A stretch of DNA of 64,000 nucleotides from Lepidodermella squamata. Its lineage: Eukaryota; Gastrotricha. The notes under the pieces were generated by a model. That model made no database searches and had not been told where the DNA came from. It worked only from the letters and a program-made list of their open reading frames with translations. The stretch lies in contig JBLDXI010000038.1 of NCBI GenBank assembly GCA_047495785.1, positions 62,001-126,000 of the forward strand, read 5' to 3'. The position numbers were made by a program, and so were the translations under genes. Below are positions 21,989 to 38,728 of the stretch, piece by piece. Within the stretch, counting starts at the first letter, position 1; every line of letters begins with the position of its first letter.

Positions 21989-23262
21989 GACGCTCAAAGC
22001 TGAATGAATAATTGCACAAAAATATTTGTTGGGTTTGCTAGCATACTGTGATACACCGGAAAAGTGGAAAAATAAAGTATTTGAGTGAAGTTTCAGTTTT
22101 ATTCCTCAGCGGTCAGTTTCGACATCATCAGCGCAGCATGAAGTCAGTTTCTTCATCAAATTGCAATCGTTATCGATATTATTGTCAGTCACGGCTATCG
22201 GAGCTACTAACTAACAAACATTTATAGTTGCTAATTGAGGTTTGTAAACGAACGAACGAGTGTAGCGGCAGCGATTCGCGTGATTGGCAATAATAGCAAT
22301 AAACAAAAGATGCTGTTCGCGTTTCAAACAATAATTAACATTGTATAGGTACGAAGAACAAGAATAGACATCATTTCCTTGTATGAATCCAGTGTTTTTC
22401 TCTCTAACATAGCCTGACCCCGCGTTTTCGCCAGCAGAGCCGTGCTATCACCTAGCCTCTGGTGATAATTCTCAAATTTAAGAATAAGATGACGTTATAC
22501 ATACATTTTCAAACAAATTGGGCACCGAAAAACAGACACGAGTAAATGATACATGTGAAATAAAAGAGGATACTTGTCGTCATCATCACCAGTTCATCAG
22601 AGTTCAAGAGCTGAGAGCGGGACAGTAGAAATCACCCGCTTTAATGTGCTATAATCAAATGGGTAGCTCTCGGCAAACTGCAAAAAGCAACAACAGCACG
22701 AAAAAATTTCAATAATCAGATCAGACCCGCGTGGAACTCCTCGCGTGGAATGGCAACTACTACTACTACTGCTAAAAACTTTCCATCGGTACGCTCTTGG
22801 AGCGTCTTCTGGAGGGCAAAAAAGTATCGCAAAAAATTAACTTCATATTTTTTATTCCAATCACCTTTTGCAATCGAAGTGGACTAGTTCATAGCAGCGA
22901 CGATCGATCGTCATATTTTTGATCCTCTGGGAGGACAGCCGGTCAATTATCAATTTTTTTTGTCTCACGCCACCGCTCGATTGCAAACATAAATGGAGTG
23001 GGGTAGCACGCTGTACAAGAAAAATTTGAAATTTATAAATTTTTCATTAATGTGGTGGAGACAGGAGTATGAAGGTCTAGAATAAAAGAAAATGAGAGCG
23101 AAATCTCTTCGCAGAGCACATTTATATAGTGAAAAGCCGAGAGAAAAATCACCGAACAAGAAGAACGAGCGGGGTGACACGGACAAAGACGTCAGTTGAA
23201 TTTTCTTAGCGGCAATAATACAAACAATTTCACACATATGCAGTGGCGGTTCTAAAACTGTT
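21989..23262. other. Convergent 3' region between OGFOD3 and USP7
   Basis: Holds the OGFOD3 3' UTR (AATAAA 22071-22076) and, on the other strand, the USP7 3' UTR. TTTATT runs (for example about 22850) could be minus-strand poly(A) signals. The ORF at 22965-23237 (-) has no support. Nothing else was recognised. Confidence 0.5.
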
Positions 23263-27295
<4,033 letters not shown>

Positions 27296-29005
27296 TGAGT
27301 AGTCGGTGACTCCTTTCGGCGACGATTTTTTCTTGGTCTTATCCGCAGGCAATGCGTTCTTATTATGTTTACTGGCTGCTCGCCCAATTTCTGCTTATTC
27401 TTGCATGAACTGAGAAAGCAGAAGTTCTAATTGGCTTCTAAAACACGAAATCTAAATCAAGAAGGAAATAAATGCAAGAAGAAGAAAAGTGATAGTAAGC
27501 ATAGAAATGGTAATCGTATGTTAATAGAACTAATCTTTTGCTTGGATTGTAACAAATTCAAAGTGAAGCACAATAACGACGAGGAACGATAATGTTCAAG
27601 TCAAGACGGATATTGATAGAGGCAAGATAGAGGCATATCATTCAACGGAGATGCAGCAATATGAAACATATTTTTCTATCTTGGTAGCGCGCCTCCTTGG
27701 GAAATCCATGATCTACGTTTTATACCCCAAAAGCTTCTCCGCACTCCTCACGTCTCAACGGTTGAATTATCAAATCATGCGAGGAACAGGATGCATCGCA
27801 TCAGATCATAGTCGAATTTGGAATAGGACCCCGCTGATACCCAGTTAGAGGATTAACACTGGAGGTACGCTTGCACAATCCACAATCCACGCGTCCACCA
27901 CCACCGCCACAGCCGATTCATCAGACATCGGGCATCGGGATCGACATTTGATAGGGAATGATCACGTTGGAGTGAAAAATTAAAGTTTGATTACTACCTT
28001 CTACCTTTAGAAACGTACATAACTGTTATTTTCACCGAACACCGGCGAAAGCCGCAACTAGCAACTAGCAAGACGATCAACTCGGCAAAAAACTAAGTCA
28101 GGCGGGCCAAAACTACGAATAAAAAACCGAAAACTACACATCGTTTTTATTTGATTTTTACGGGTAATAAAATTTAAAATATCGATTACATGGCGGTATT
28201 ACCCTTGTTAATAATTCGGATTTATTGAATAATTATTTTACTGAATGCGATAGGGATGGAGGGTCTCTAAATGCCTCAATATTTGGTTCATGTCGCAGGT
28301 GCCTTCTTGAAAGCGAAAATGAGATCGAACTGGACGGCGCACTTAGCGGGTTAGGCACAAGGCCATCCGTTCATCCGTCTTCCATGTTTCTGGTTTACTT
28401 AGCGATGGGGATTTGGGCTTTTTAATTGGTTATTTGAAAGAAATTCAATTCAGCGATTGTCTTGAGCGTATGATTCGGCTTGCTTGACATCAGTAATAAG
28501 CTATTTTGCATAGTTCGCACATCGCACGCTACTTTTGACTTTTACAGCATTTTTTGTTATTTTGGTTTAGGTGAAGCCCATCTTTTAGTTAACAGTACCA
28601 ACAGTGCCAGCAGCCAGCAGCCAGCAGTTATAGGGCCAACATATTACCGGAATCGGTGGAATACACTGAGGGTAGCTCGCGAAGGAACAAACATAGAGTA
28701 ACATACTAAGGTCATTATTTTAGTGCTGGAGCTGAGCATGATCTCGCATCTCATCTTCACATGCCTCATGCCTGTTCATTCTGCCTATATGTTATCGCTT
28801 AAATCATATCCATTTAATGTTGTGCGATAAACGCCGACGTAATGGCATTTAATTGTCCCTCGCGTCTCGCGTTGCTTGGGAGAGATGTCTGGCGAATCTG
28901 GATGAGTAGATTTTCAATTGCCTTGAGCTGAAATGCATTGCCTATTATATTATTTGCTATTTTCTATCATTGTGACATCTGTCAATTTCATAGGTTTTTA
29001 CGAAG
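27296..29005. other. Shared upstream region of USP7 (-) and HAPSTR1 (+)
   Basis: A head-to-head spacer of 1.7 kb, presumably carrying both promoters. No TATA box or other element was recognised with confidence. Short repeats such as CAGCCAGCAGCCAGCAG (about 28607-28627) and CCACCACCACCGCC (about 27895) occur. ORFs of 60-73 codons here look random. Confidence 0.45.
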
Positions 29006-29898
29006 ATGATGCCAAACGGGCCTCCTCGAAATAACAAGCTTTTTGATGATGACATCATGGGGCTTCAAGAGCGCCTCGAAAAGGGGCTTTTAACTAGCTC
29101 ATCCGGTGAATCTGACTCATCTCTAGGAGATGCTGGGGACGCAGAGCTAGAGTTGGACAAGCGAAATCTCTGGATGGTGTTTCAAACTGCTGCTGGCTCT
29201 ATCGCACAACTGTATCGGGGTTTGTGATGTCTTGATTCAACGAAACTTTACGACATCTTTGGCGTTTATAGAAGGTTATCAGTGGGATGCGGAGGCTGCC
29301 TGGACACCTTTTCAAGCAGCTGCTTTAGCTGTGACTAACCTTTACAAAGGTTTGCAATCTGTTAATGACTGACTTATTAATAATCCGCTGGAAAATTGTT
29401 ATAGAAAGCCTCTTGCTTTCTGCCAAAGCATACGAAGTCGGAAAACGGAATGGTCAAAACAAGGTAACTCGAGAACTTCTGCAACATTTGCGCCACTCGC
29501 CTAAGAAAATACGTCGCGATGAAGTCCTCACTGTTCTGTCAAGCCGTCAGCGTATGCGCTCTTCTCCGAGTGCTTCGTCTCAGACCCTTCTGGCGTCTTC
29601 CAGTGCCCAATCGTCTCTTGTCCAAACTTTAGAACAAGAACAGCTTGACCTCGCTCTATTTAATGATGCAGTAACGAGAGGGTTGCCGAATGGAGCTTTC
29701 CCTAACGCCGGTTTTCAGCGTAAACGGCCCTCTTCTGTCGCCTTTCCGCCTGTTCAAAACACTTCTCCGTCTCGCACTGGAGGCACATCTTCACCGCAGT
29801 ACACTGCTACTGCGACTCCTATGAGCGACATGGACTTCCAGGTTTCTCAATTTGACACGGCATGTCAGCGTAAAAGGCAAAAACCTCATCCTCACTAG
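29006..29898 (+). CDS. HAPSTR1: HAPSTR1 (C16orf72/UPF0472) family protein
   Basis: Exons 29006-29219, 29272-29349 and 29405-29898 encode 261 residues. The core LWMVFQTAAGSIAQLYRE, then WTPFQAAALAVTNLYKESLL and KKIRRDEVLTVL aligns by eye with the conserved block of human C16orf72/HAPSTR1 (LWHLFQNSATAVAQLYKD, VPFQNAATAVTNLYKES, RTIRREDLISFL). HAPSTR1 is a stress-response regulator that works with the ubiquitin ligase HUWE1 in the nucleus. The Ser-rich C-terminal half is poorly conserved in the family and ends in a basic segment (KRKRQ-type residues near the stop) that could be a nuclear signal. The first ATG at 29006 is followed at once by a second Met codon. Confidence 0.88.
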
Positions 29899-31054
29899 TT
29901 AGTTGATAGTATTTGAATTTCCCATTATCGAAACAGGTGACAATGATTTATATTGATGTATTATACATATCTATGTTCATTAAGCGTGAGTGGAGTCGAA
30001 TAATCTTTGCGAGCGTTTGACCCACGTAAGCCGTATGCAGCTAGTTGGCCGCTTTCAATACACCGTTATTTTGTATATAATGCTTGTACTCGCCTTAATC
30101 ATTTTAAGTCGCGACCATAGCATGTATTTGACTTGTTCACTTGGCGAAACTGTCGACCAATATAGCAACTTGTTTATAGCCTCTCTTTATCCCGAAGAGC
30201 CTGTAGCGAGACTACAACCCTTGATATATTAATTCATCTCATCATTGTTTCAACTTCGTTCAAAATGTCAAGATACGCGTTTATCATTCAGTGAATAGCT
30301 CTTGATATGCCATTGACATTGGATACCTATCACATAATCCGCGACCTGATTTATCACAGATCGAGTATCACAGTTGTAAGATTGCGGTGCTTTTCGCTTC
30401 TTGATATTCATGCCTATACTTTTACCCTCGCATTGCGTTATAATTGTCACCTGAACGTGCGAGCCTTCTCTTTCATAGCTGGCATTTTATGTCAGCAATG
30501 GCGACAACAGTCAAAGCTTAAGACATTGACCTCTATGATTATAGTTGAGAAAATAATAATTTTTGTTTATGCCTTCAGCCCGTCGAGCCAGCCGCGAGTG
30601 AGCAAGATATGAATTTATTTAACTATTCTTGTGTTCTTACTGCGAGCGGAATAATTTTTCTGGTGTGCGTGTGTTGTACATACAATAAATACTTATAACC
30701 AACAAAAATGAATATTATACTATTCTTATATTAATGCGAAAAAGTTATGATGGATATATCTTTTTACTTACCACTTCTCTTTCTGCAGTGGTTTTTTTTT
30801 GTTACCACAAATGTTTCAGGAGGTTACATACAAAAATCTTCCCTTCGCTGTAAGATGATTATATTGTTCAAGGCCGTGTTACTAGAAGGTTAAAACTGAT
30901 GGCGACTTAACTCTTTAGTTATTACAGGAGGGATTTTGATGATAAGATTGGTAATTGAATCACAGTCAGAGTTGTTGTTGTATCGAATAAATGATAAGAA
31001 AAACTTTACAAATTGTTATATATTTTTTTAGGTTTTTAATATTGAGTTTTGCTC
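29899..31054. other. Intergenic DNA between HAPSTR1 and lamin
   Basis: A/T-rich sequence with the HAPSTR1 3' UTR and the lamin promoter region. AATAAA-like sites occur (about 30685). ORFs at 29990-30232 and 30307-30612 show no domain or codon evidence. A TTTTTTTAGG acceptor-like site just before the lamin ATG (about 31024-31033) may mark a 5' UTR intron or a trans-splice site. Confidence 0.45.
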
Positions 31055-32997
31055 ATGTCTTCTGCACGCCGTGCTCGAGGCTCAACTCCGGTTCCTAAAC
31101 CAAGTCAATCTTCTCAGTCAAATGAATCTAACCTCAACGTGACCGCTGATGTCAGTTTCACGTCACCACCGCCGAGCACTCCGGGCGGCGCTGCTGCATT
31201 CGCGAAATCGCCCCTCGTTGCGGCTCGAATCGAGGAGAAACAATTTTTGGCGACTTGCAACAACAAACTAGCCGCGTACATCGAACGCAATCGCCAGCTA
31301 GAAAATGAGAACCAGCGAGTGACGACTCAGCTGACGACCATCCAGACTACGCATGTCGAGGAGACGCGCCATTTGAGGGAGGTCTACGAGCGCGAGCTCG
31401 AAGAGACGCGCCACACCCTGGACAAGGTGTCACAAGAGCGGGCCCAGTTGCAGCTGGAGAACGCGAAACTACGCACGGAGAACGATGAGCTCAAACACAG
31501 GTTAGTTGTTGACCCCGCTTTGCGCCTGACTTGACGCACGTAAACCAGGATTATGATGTTTTTATTTGCCATGGCGTTGTTTACCCGATGCTTTGTTTAT
31601 CATACACGTGTAGACTGTCTAAATTGTCGGCGGACCTCGATGCCGCCACGAAGCGCGCCGATACAAACGAGGCGAAAGCGGCCGATGCCCTGCGCAAGTC
31701 TGCCGATGCGGAACAGGCCCGTCAGGCGGCTGTCAACCAGCTTAACGAGGTGTTGCGCAACAAAGACCGCATCGAACGCACTCTGGCGGAGGCGCAGGCC
31801 CAGCTCGAAAAAGAAACGCTCGCCCGAGTCGAGGCGCAGAACCTCCTGCAGTCGACCATCGAACGCGCCGCTTTTCAGGAAAATGTGCTCAAGCAACAAA
31901 TTACGGAAACGCGGACCGTGCAAGAGGCGACTGTTACGAAAATTGCCGTTGAATTACAGGAGGACTACGACTCAAGGCTTGAGCAGGCGCTTGAGAACAT
32001 GCGATCGGATTACTCGACTCAGATTGAGCAAATTCGGGCTGATGTAGGCCGCCAGCATCAGGGCAAAATCAACGAACTGAAACAGCAGACGGAACGTTTG
32101 ATTGCCGAGGCGAAACAGGCGCGTAATGAAGTAGGGTCGTCGCGAATCCGTATCGAAGACCTTCAGACCCAGCTAACTTCGCTACAAAGCCAGAACCAGC
32201 TGATGAACCAGCGCCTGCGTGATGCAGAAAACGCGGCTGAGAAGCTGCGCAACGAACGCGATGAGCAACACGCGAACCTGATTGCGGAGATTGAACGCTT
32301 GAGCAACGAACTAGCCTCGTTGAGACAGGAGCATAACGAGTTGCTAGAGTCGCGCATTACAATTGACATGGAGCTGCAGGCATATCGTAAGATGCTGGAC
32401 GCCGAGGAGGAGCGCATCAGCCCTCATAGTTTGTCGCGGCCGAGGAAGCGCGCCCGTCGCACCGACATGGGCACCCCAGCCGGTCCGGGCGGCGCCTCGT
32501 CGCATGACATTTCGATCGTGACGCAGCAGACTGAGGTTCGGTTCACGGCTCAGCAACACGTTTCCGGCCCGGTTGAGATCAGTGACATCGACCCGGATGG
32601 TCGCTTCGTCCGCCTGGTCAATGTTGGCGATAATGAAGTTGCGATGAGTGGCTGGCAGTTCAAGCTCGCGGGTGGAGATATGAACGGAGAAGTTGCTCAC
32701 AAATTCTCACGTGGTTTCACTCTGGGCGCGCACCAGGCTTGCACCGTCTGGGCCAATTCCAAAGTCGCTCCCTCGCCGATTCCGGACACGGACGTTTTAG
32801 CCCGCCCGAACGCCGTTCGCTTCCCCGCCCCGACCGCCCAGAACCCGGTGGTGCGTGCCACCCTGCAAGACAACCAGGCGCAACCGAACGTGGTAGCAGA
32901 CGTCGAAGTCCGCCGAGAAGTGATCGTCGTTGGCTCGGAAGCGGCCGGTGGCCATCTCGGATCACCGGGAAGCAACCGCCAGTGCTGTGTCATGTAG
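31055..32997 (+). CDS. Nuclear lamin
   Basis: Intermediate-filament protein of the nuclear lamina. Exons 31055-31500 and 31614-32997 encode 609 residues. Order: Ser/Pro head with a likely CDK site (SPPPSTPGG), rod coil 1 (from about 60, EEKQFLATCNNKLAAYIERN), long heptad rod ending in the IF signature (ITIDMELQAYRKMLDAEEERIS, split here at MELQ), nuclear localisation signal RPRKRARRTD, Ig-like lamin-tail domain (EISDIDPDGRFVRLVNVGD), and the CaaX box CCVM at the end for farnesylation. The two-exon structure is simple and the introns short. A single lamin of B-type character is the usual invertebrate state. Confidence 0.97.
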
Positions 32998-35013
32998 AAA
33001 AATGGCGCATTAGATTTTTAACTGACATTGATATGACAGTGTACTTTTTGTTGTGTGTAAATTTTTTAGCCTGTCTTTTAAAGAAGAAAATTTATCTCCC
33101 TCCCGCTCTACCCACTGCTGCTGTTTTTTGTTGATCTTTTTTCCAGTTTGATGACGATGATGATGATGAAGTCCTTATTACGTAGTCGTTGCTGTGGAGA
33201 ACCGTGGTGCTCAATGATTGTTAACATCTTGTTTTTTTTTAGCAAAGAACCGGTGCGTGTCCTCTCCACAAAAAGTCGCTCATCCTCGCGTGTTGTAAAT
33301 ATTCAAATATATCGAGAATTACTGCTTCAATAACCAATCACTGATGTCATTATCGAGATATGAAATTCCATGAACAACGTGATTTGCGAAAATACTATTA
33401 CTACATGTGTGCGCGTGTAATGTTCCACCCTGCGTTGTTGTGAAACTTGCTGGTACTCGAACTGAATACTAATCAATCTACATAAAAATCAATCAGCACG
33501 ATCGTCCTAGTTTTTTTTGCACGCTATTCAATCAAACGTATATGAAGTGATTCAGATATATTATATCGGCTTGCTGTCCTAGAAGTTTTCTACGCTGATG
33601 ATTATCTCGTCCAGGGTTGACTAATAAAACTAGGAAAGCTTTGCGAGTTGTCAACTTTTATGGATGAAGCGAGTGTTGGAAATTCTGATGTTTATTGCTC
33701 AGTTGTCGACGACACATCTGCGGTGTTTTCGAACAAAAATGAAGTGGTGAAAAATGAGCGTTTTATTACACATTCTCTACTCTGCTGCTGCTGTTGTGTT
33801 ACTGCCTGATGTACAGAGTTTGTGCGTGTGGTCATCTTTTGAAAAATAATAATATAGTCAAATAAAAAATGGCGAAAAAACCTGCCCTGGCGTTTTTTGC
33901 AGACGGGTCATTAGACGTGGTCAAAAGGTTGAGATGAATTATGCACGAGAGCTTTTCTCCGGTGAATGACGGAAGAACTAACGGAATAAATTACTACGGT
34001 TCAACGCATTAGTTTCATATTCCTGTCATTTCGTCTGCGTGATAATGCTTTCAGGGGAGACAGCACTTCCTTGTGCGCCGGTGCTTCTCTAAGCAGGAAA
34101 GATGCGCGAAGGTTCGAAGCTGCGCCATCAGACAGCATTAGTTCTTCCGCTCCGATTTGTACGCAACACACCGGCGGCAGATCGAAACGGCTGAGTTATT
34201 TCAGTGAGATGAAGTAGTCAGATTCGGTAGGTAGATGAACTTTAGGCAGAGTGTTGCCTGCCATCTTGAATTACGGATACCCAAAGCCAGCTTAGTTGCA
34301 GTTTTACTTGTTTTACAAACCCACGTTGAATGATTGAGATTTGAATCCCGTCACGACCAGAAATAAGTCAGGTGTCATTCAAGGCGCAAACCACTCAAAC
34401 AATGCCGAAGTGTTATCCCGAAGTGAAGTAGTTCGCTTATTTGTAAGACTACGCCGCCGAGTATCTTCAGCAATTCCTCATTTTAAAGCTATAAAACAGC
34501 TGACTAAAGCCCGGAGACAAACTTTGGGCCCACACGTTAAGAATTGCTTGTTCTCCTTTAAAGTTTCAATTTTGGGCATCACTCTAGCGAATATGTATAA
34601 TTTCGTCGTCGACGCGGAAAAAGGTGCAATGTCCATGGCCGAAAATGACTTTTTGACGGATTCGTTATCGCCTCACCGCGCTTTATCGTGCTGAAAATCA
34701 GGCTTCAAAATTCCTTAGGGATCATAAGAGCTGTGTCCACTTAGGGTGCCGGTTTACGAGGTCACTTATCGGTCAGGCTAAATCCACAAGTCACACCAGA
34801 AATGAATAATGAAACAAAAAATGAACGTGAATCATTTACGACCATTTTTTGCAATAATTTTGCAATAATCATTGAACTGGGTTCATAGAAATATTCACAA
34901 GATTACTCGATTTGCTCATATCCAATTGTCTACGACTCGTTCCGATATTCTTAAATCTCAGCCGGCGCAATTCAGAAACTTTTACCGTTATGTCTTAAAA
35001 ATTTATGAATATG

Positions 35014-35414
35014 AACTGGGGTGACTTTGTGCAGCGGGGTCCCTTTGATATGCCTTGTGCGACTTAGGCATACCAAACATCCAAAATGATATGATGAAGA
35101 CCCCATGAATGAGGTACCGCTGGATAGCCTGTATAAAGGGTAATCTGAAAATGTTAAATAGGTAATTCCCATTTTGAGCAGGCTTTGTTGAAACGGGCCT
35201 CAAAGTTTTAATGAAAATATAAATTGTTCAACATTTTCCCATAACGTTACCTGTTACTTTAAGTCCCCAAAAGGGTGGTATTGATGTTCATTGTACACAT
35301 ACAGGCTGGCCTTTCCTTGGGCTATCCAACGCTATCCAACGGTCTTCATCATACCATTTTGGATTTGTGATTGCCCATGTCACCCCATTTTGGCATGTCA
35401 AAGTGACCCCAGTT
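35014..35414. mobile_element. About 400-bp MITE-like element with split inverted repeats
   Basis: The outer arms AACTGGGGTGACTTTG (35014-35029) and CAAAGTGACCCCAGTT (35399-35414) match with one mismatch. Inner arms 35079-35102 and 35341-35364 (ATCCAAAATG-A/G-TATGATGAAGACC) match with one mismatch. The parts between differ, so the element has diverged. No clear target duplication was seen, and there is no ORF. Confidence 0.55.
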
Positions 35415-35726
35415 GACGGTATGTAATCGAAATCGAACACATATTATTCATAATTCCACTAACAGCGCCGCTGCTGCTGGCTGCTGGAACCTTCGCAAAA
35501 GATGTTGGATTATTTCGCCATAACGCATAAATAGCGCAGATTATGAACCATAGATAGGAGGCCAGTAAATAGGACTTTAATGCTTCAATGTTGTTTGATC
35601 GGAACTGTTGGGAACCGGAGAGTTCTGGAGAGCCGTCCGATGAACCAATAATCAATCTCGAAAGCGGCCGCCATATCAACAATTTTTACGATTTCCTAAG
35701 ACGAAATATATTGAGCTTATGGTATG

Positions 35727-35899
35727 CATGAGACGTACCAGGACGCCGGGGCTTGCATCCTCCTTAATAAAAATCTCTGCGTCGTGAGCTGCTCGCATTG
35801 ATGCACGAGTTCGGCAAAAAATAGGTTTTTTGCTCATTAAAAGATAACACAAAAACTTTTTTTTTTCTATCAAGCTCCGGCGTCCCGGTACGTCTCATG
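35727..35899. mobile_element. 173-bp MITE with 8-bp target duplication (hAT-like)
   Basis: The ends CATGAGACGTACC... (35727-35755) and its reverse complement (35871-35899) agree at 27 of 29 positions. Both flanks carry the 8-bp direct repeat ATGGTATG (35719-35726 and 35900-35907). An 8-bp duplication points to hAT-type transposition; the terminal CA is not diagnostic. It contains no coding sequence. Confidence 0.8.
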
Positions 35900-38728
35900 A
35901 TGGTATGGTATGGGATGGTAAAACTTGCTGATACGGGGAACCTTGCTCTGCAGCAACGCAGATCTCGAGCCGAGTGCAGAAACTCACAATGGTTATTCTG
36001 CGACTTTCAAATAGGGTCAAAGACTGAGATTACTATTTAAACCGATTCCCATGCCAAGAAAATGGAGTTGTTGAGAATTGTTGAGGATTACCATCAGCCA
36101 TCGCTTATTGATGCAAGCTGTATATGTTTGAAGTAAACAGCAAGCGTTTGAAAACGTGTGAAGGTGTTTGCAAATGAAAGTAAAAGGTAAGTTTGTTGGA
36201 TGACCAAACTTGTGTTTGTTTAGATTTAAAAGTTTGGTCGGGAAAACATTTCGTTCATCTTTAGAAAATTGATGAAAAGCTAATGTCATGGGGTAATGGG
36301 AGCTTTGCGTTTGAGAAGCGCCCATATGGAATGCACAATATTCATTCACAATAATGCTCTCCCAACACTTCAAAGAGTCGAACATAATTTTGCCAGTTTA
36401 TTCGTTGTGGTTTCTGGTTTCTGAAGTTCAGAGACGTGATAAAAAAACCAAAAAGCTGGTGGTTTCTGCTGTTCTTCCCGTTAGTTCCCATAGAGCCCAG
36501 TTCATTTGTAATCTCGCAACTTCTCGCAACTGAATCTGACGCAGTTGAAATTGAATCAATTTGTGAACGTTTTCTCGGTTTAATCGAGGCTTTTTAAATT
36601 TAACGGGAAAACAGGAATGAAAAATAGATGACCACCTTTTGTTATGCGAAATTGAGAAACTTCTGGACCTTTTCAACAGCTGCAGACCGGTTAGTGTACT
36701 TGGTCAATGTTATTATTGCAGCAGCTTTGACGCGAGAGGTTTTGTGTAGATGGACAGGAAATTAGAAGTGGCCAAGAAAGCAGCTTTTACAACCTTGGCT
36801 AGATTCCAAGCTGACGATATGAAAGGCTTTCCATCATTTCTAAACCCCAACAGATTGCCTCATTTGGAGCTTTTAACGCATCTTAATTTATTTTCAACTT
36901 CAACTCGAATTAATTCTTCAAATATAATGTAAACAGCTTATGCTTATGTCGACACCAAATAATTGTTGCTATTTTATGCTCGCTCCATGTTGTGCTACGC
37001 TTGAACCCCAATGTTCTCATTCAATGCATTCTGCCACACCGCTTTTATTTATTTCAGCAGCGAACTGCGTTATATTATTGTGTTTATAATTTCCTGTGGC
37101 GTACTCGATGACCTTGCCACACCGCCGTGCCTTTTACCGGCATTTTTTTCTCGTTGGCAGAGAACTTACTGGAAAAACGTCGATGATCCTGTGCTCAGCT
37201 GAGTAAGCAGACGGGACATACCTATTAGGCTTTGTATGCAAACAAGAGCTAATTTCTAATGCGCAGAATTTATGAATCGTTTTTTAGTCATTTTTTTCGT
37301 GCACGCGCTTATTCCCTGGCCGCAGCTGAAATTTTGATAAGGCATGCGTGATATCCCCGTGAAGTGTCGAATGGCAGTTTTTTTTTCTTGCATAGTAATA
37401 TAATACAGTTCCTTCGCGTGCATAAAAAATTGCTGTGAATATGCGACGATGGGCACAGGATCATGCTTATCATCGAGGGACATGCCGGCATTTTTTATTC
37501 AGCTTTTCACCTCTATCCGCGGTATTTGCGCGTGGTGAACTCGGCGGCCCCGTAAACAAGCGCGATTTCAAAACAATGCGTTGGGCGCGGCTGCTGAGCC
37601 TCGGCAAACAAATGAATCCGTCAAACACGCCGGTGACGCGTCGTTGAAAAACAAAGCTTTTTAACCAACGGTTTTATTTTTCAATAAAAAGTTTCGTCTT
37701 TTCAGTAGAACTCCACGTTGTTACGATTACACATCATTTTATAGAGCGAGAGTGCTGCATGGTAAATTTCATCATCCTAGCATCGGTTTTAGAATTGCTA
37801 AAACCCGATGACTGGATTTGCTTGATGCAGCGGAAGAAGATAAAGAAATCGAGAGAGATAAGGCGGCCCTGATAATAAATACTAAATAATATAATGTTAT
37901 AATGAATAATTGGTCAGAACGATCCGATATTATAATAATTATATTAATAATAAATTCAGGTACACTCCGCCAATCCGATTCAATGATTGAATGCGTTTTT
38001 ATTGTTTCAAAATGAGCACGAACGATTAAATGTAAGAAATCAATTTGCGACAACTTATCAAACAGAGAGAGAGAGAGAGAAGCGAACTCCATCAAATCGC
38101 CTGTCAAGTATTTTGCAGCGGCGTTTTTAATAAATAGGAGTAGCAACGATAGAAATCATCATCATCATCATCATTATTATGTAGAGTAAACGATGGCCGA
38201 AAGACAGCGCACAGTAATTTTTACCAGCAAACGACTGCGGAAATAAGCCCTCGGCTGCCGCAATATCCATCAGTGCGAGCAGCGGGGCGCGAAAAAATGC
38301 TCTAAAAACTAATAACCGAAAGTCAATGGCGACGACACAACGATTTTTCTAGTGACTTGTGTGCGGACATTTAAAACAAAATAGTAACGAGACACGGGGA
38401 AGAGTGAAGCCTATATATATATCTTGGTTCGGTTAATTTTCATCTCAGAGGAGCGAAACGCAAAAATATTCAGCACAAAACGATGTGTTATATTGCGAAA
38501 CAGAAACAACAATTGATGTCTTTAGGAAGCGACTGTGGGCTCATCATCGAAACGAACAATCTTTATTTGCATATCAGCTTCTTACTTTTCGAAGAGCAGT
38601 TATCATATATAAATGACAGAGGGTCATTTCCAACCAGAGAAACAAACATGCATAATAACACAAAATTTAATGCACATCAACTATTTAAGTTTTTTACTGT
38701 GGTATATCAAGGTTATTTTTACTGGTCG

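Larger units (their letters stand above)
32998..38728. other. Gene-poor region between lamin and the MID1IP1-like gene
   Basis: 5.7 kb with the lamin 3' UTR (AATAAA near 33623 and 33862), two inverted-repeat elements listed separately (35014-35414 and 35727-35899) and the 3' UTR of the minus-strand MID1IP1-like gene at the right end. Simple repeats: (GA)n at 38064-38081 and (ATC)n at about 38155-38173. The 117-codon ORF at 34341-34694 matches nothing I know and is not called. Confidence 0.45.

Noticed and set aside
34095-34130. Possible tRNA T-arm (GGTTCGAAG)
   Set aside because: No acceptor or anticodon stems can be drawn around it.
34341-34694. 117-codon ORF in the lamin/MID1IP1-like spacer
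   Set aside because: No domain, no splice partners and no signal; length is within chance for 5.7 kb of intergenic DNA.
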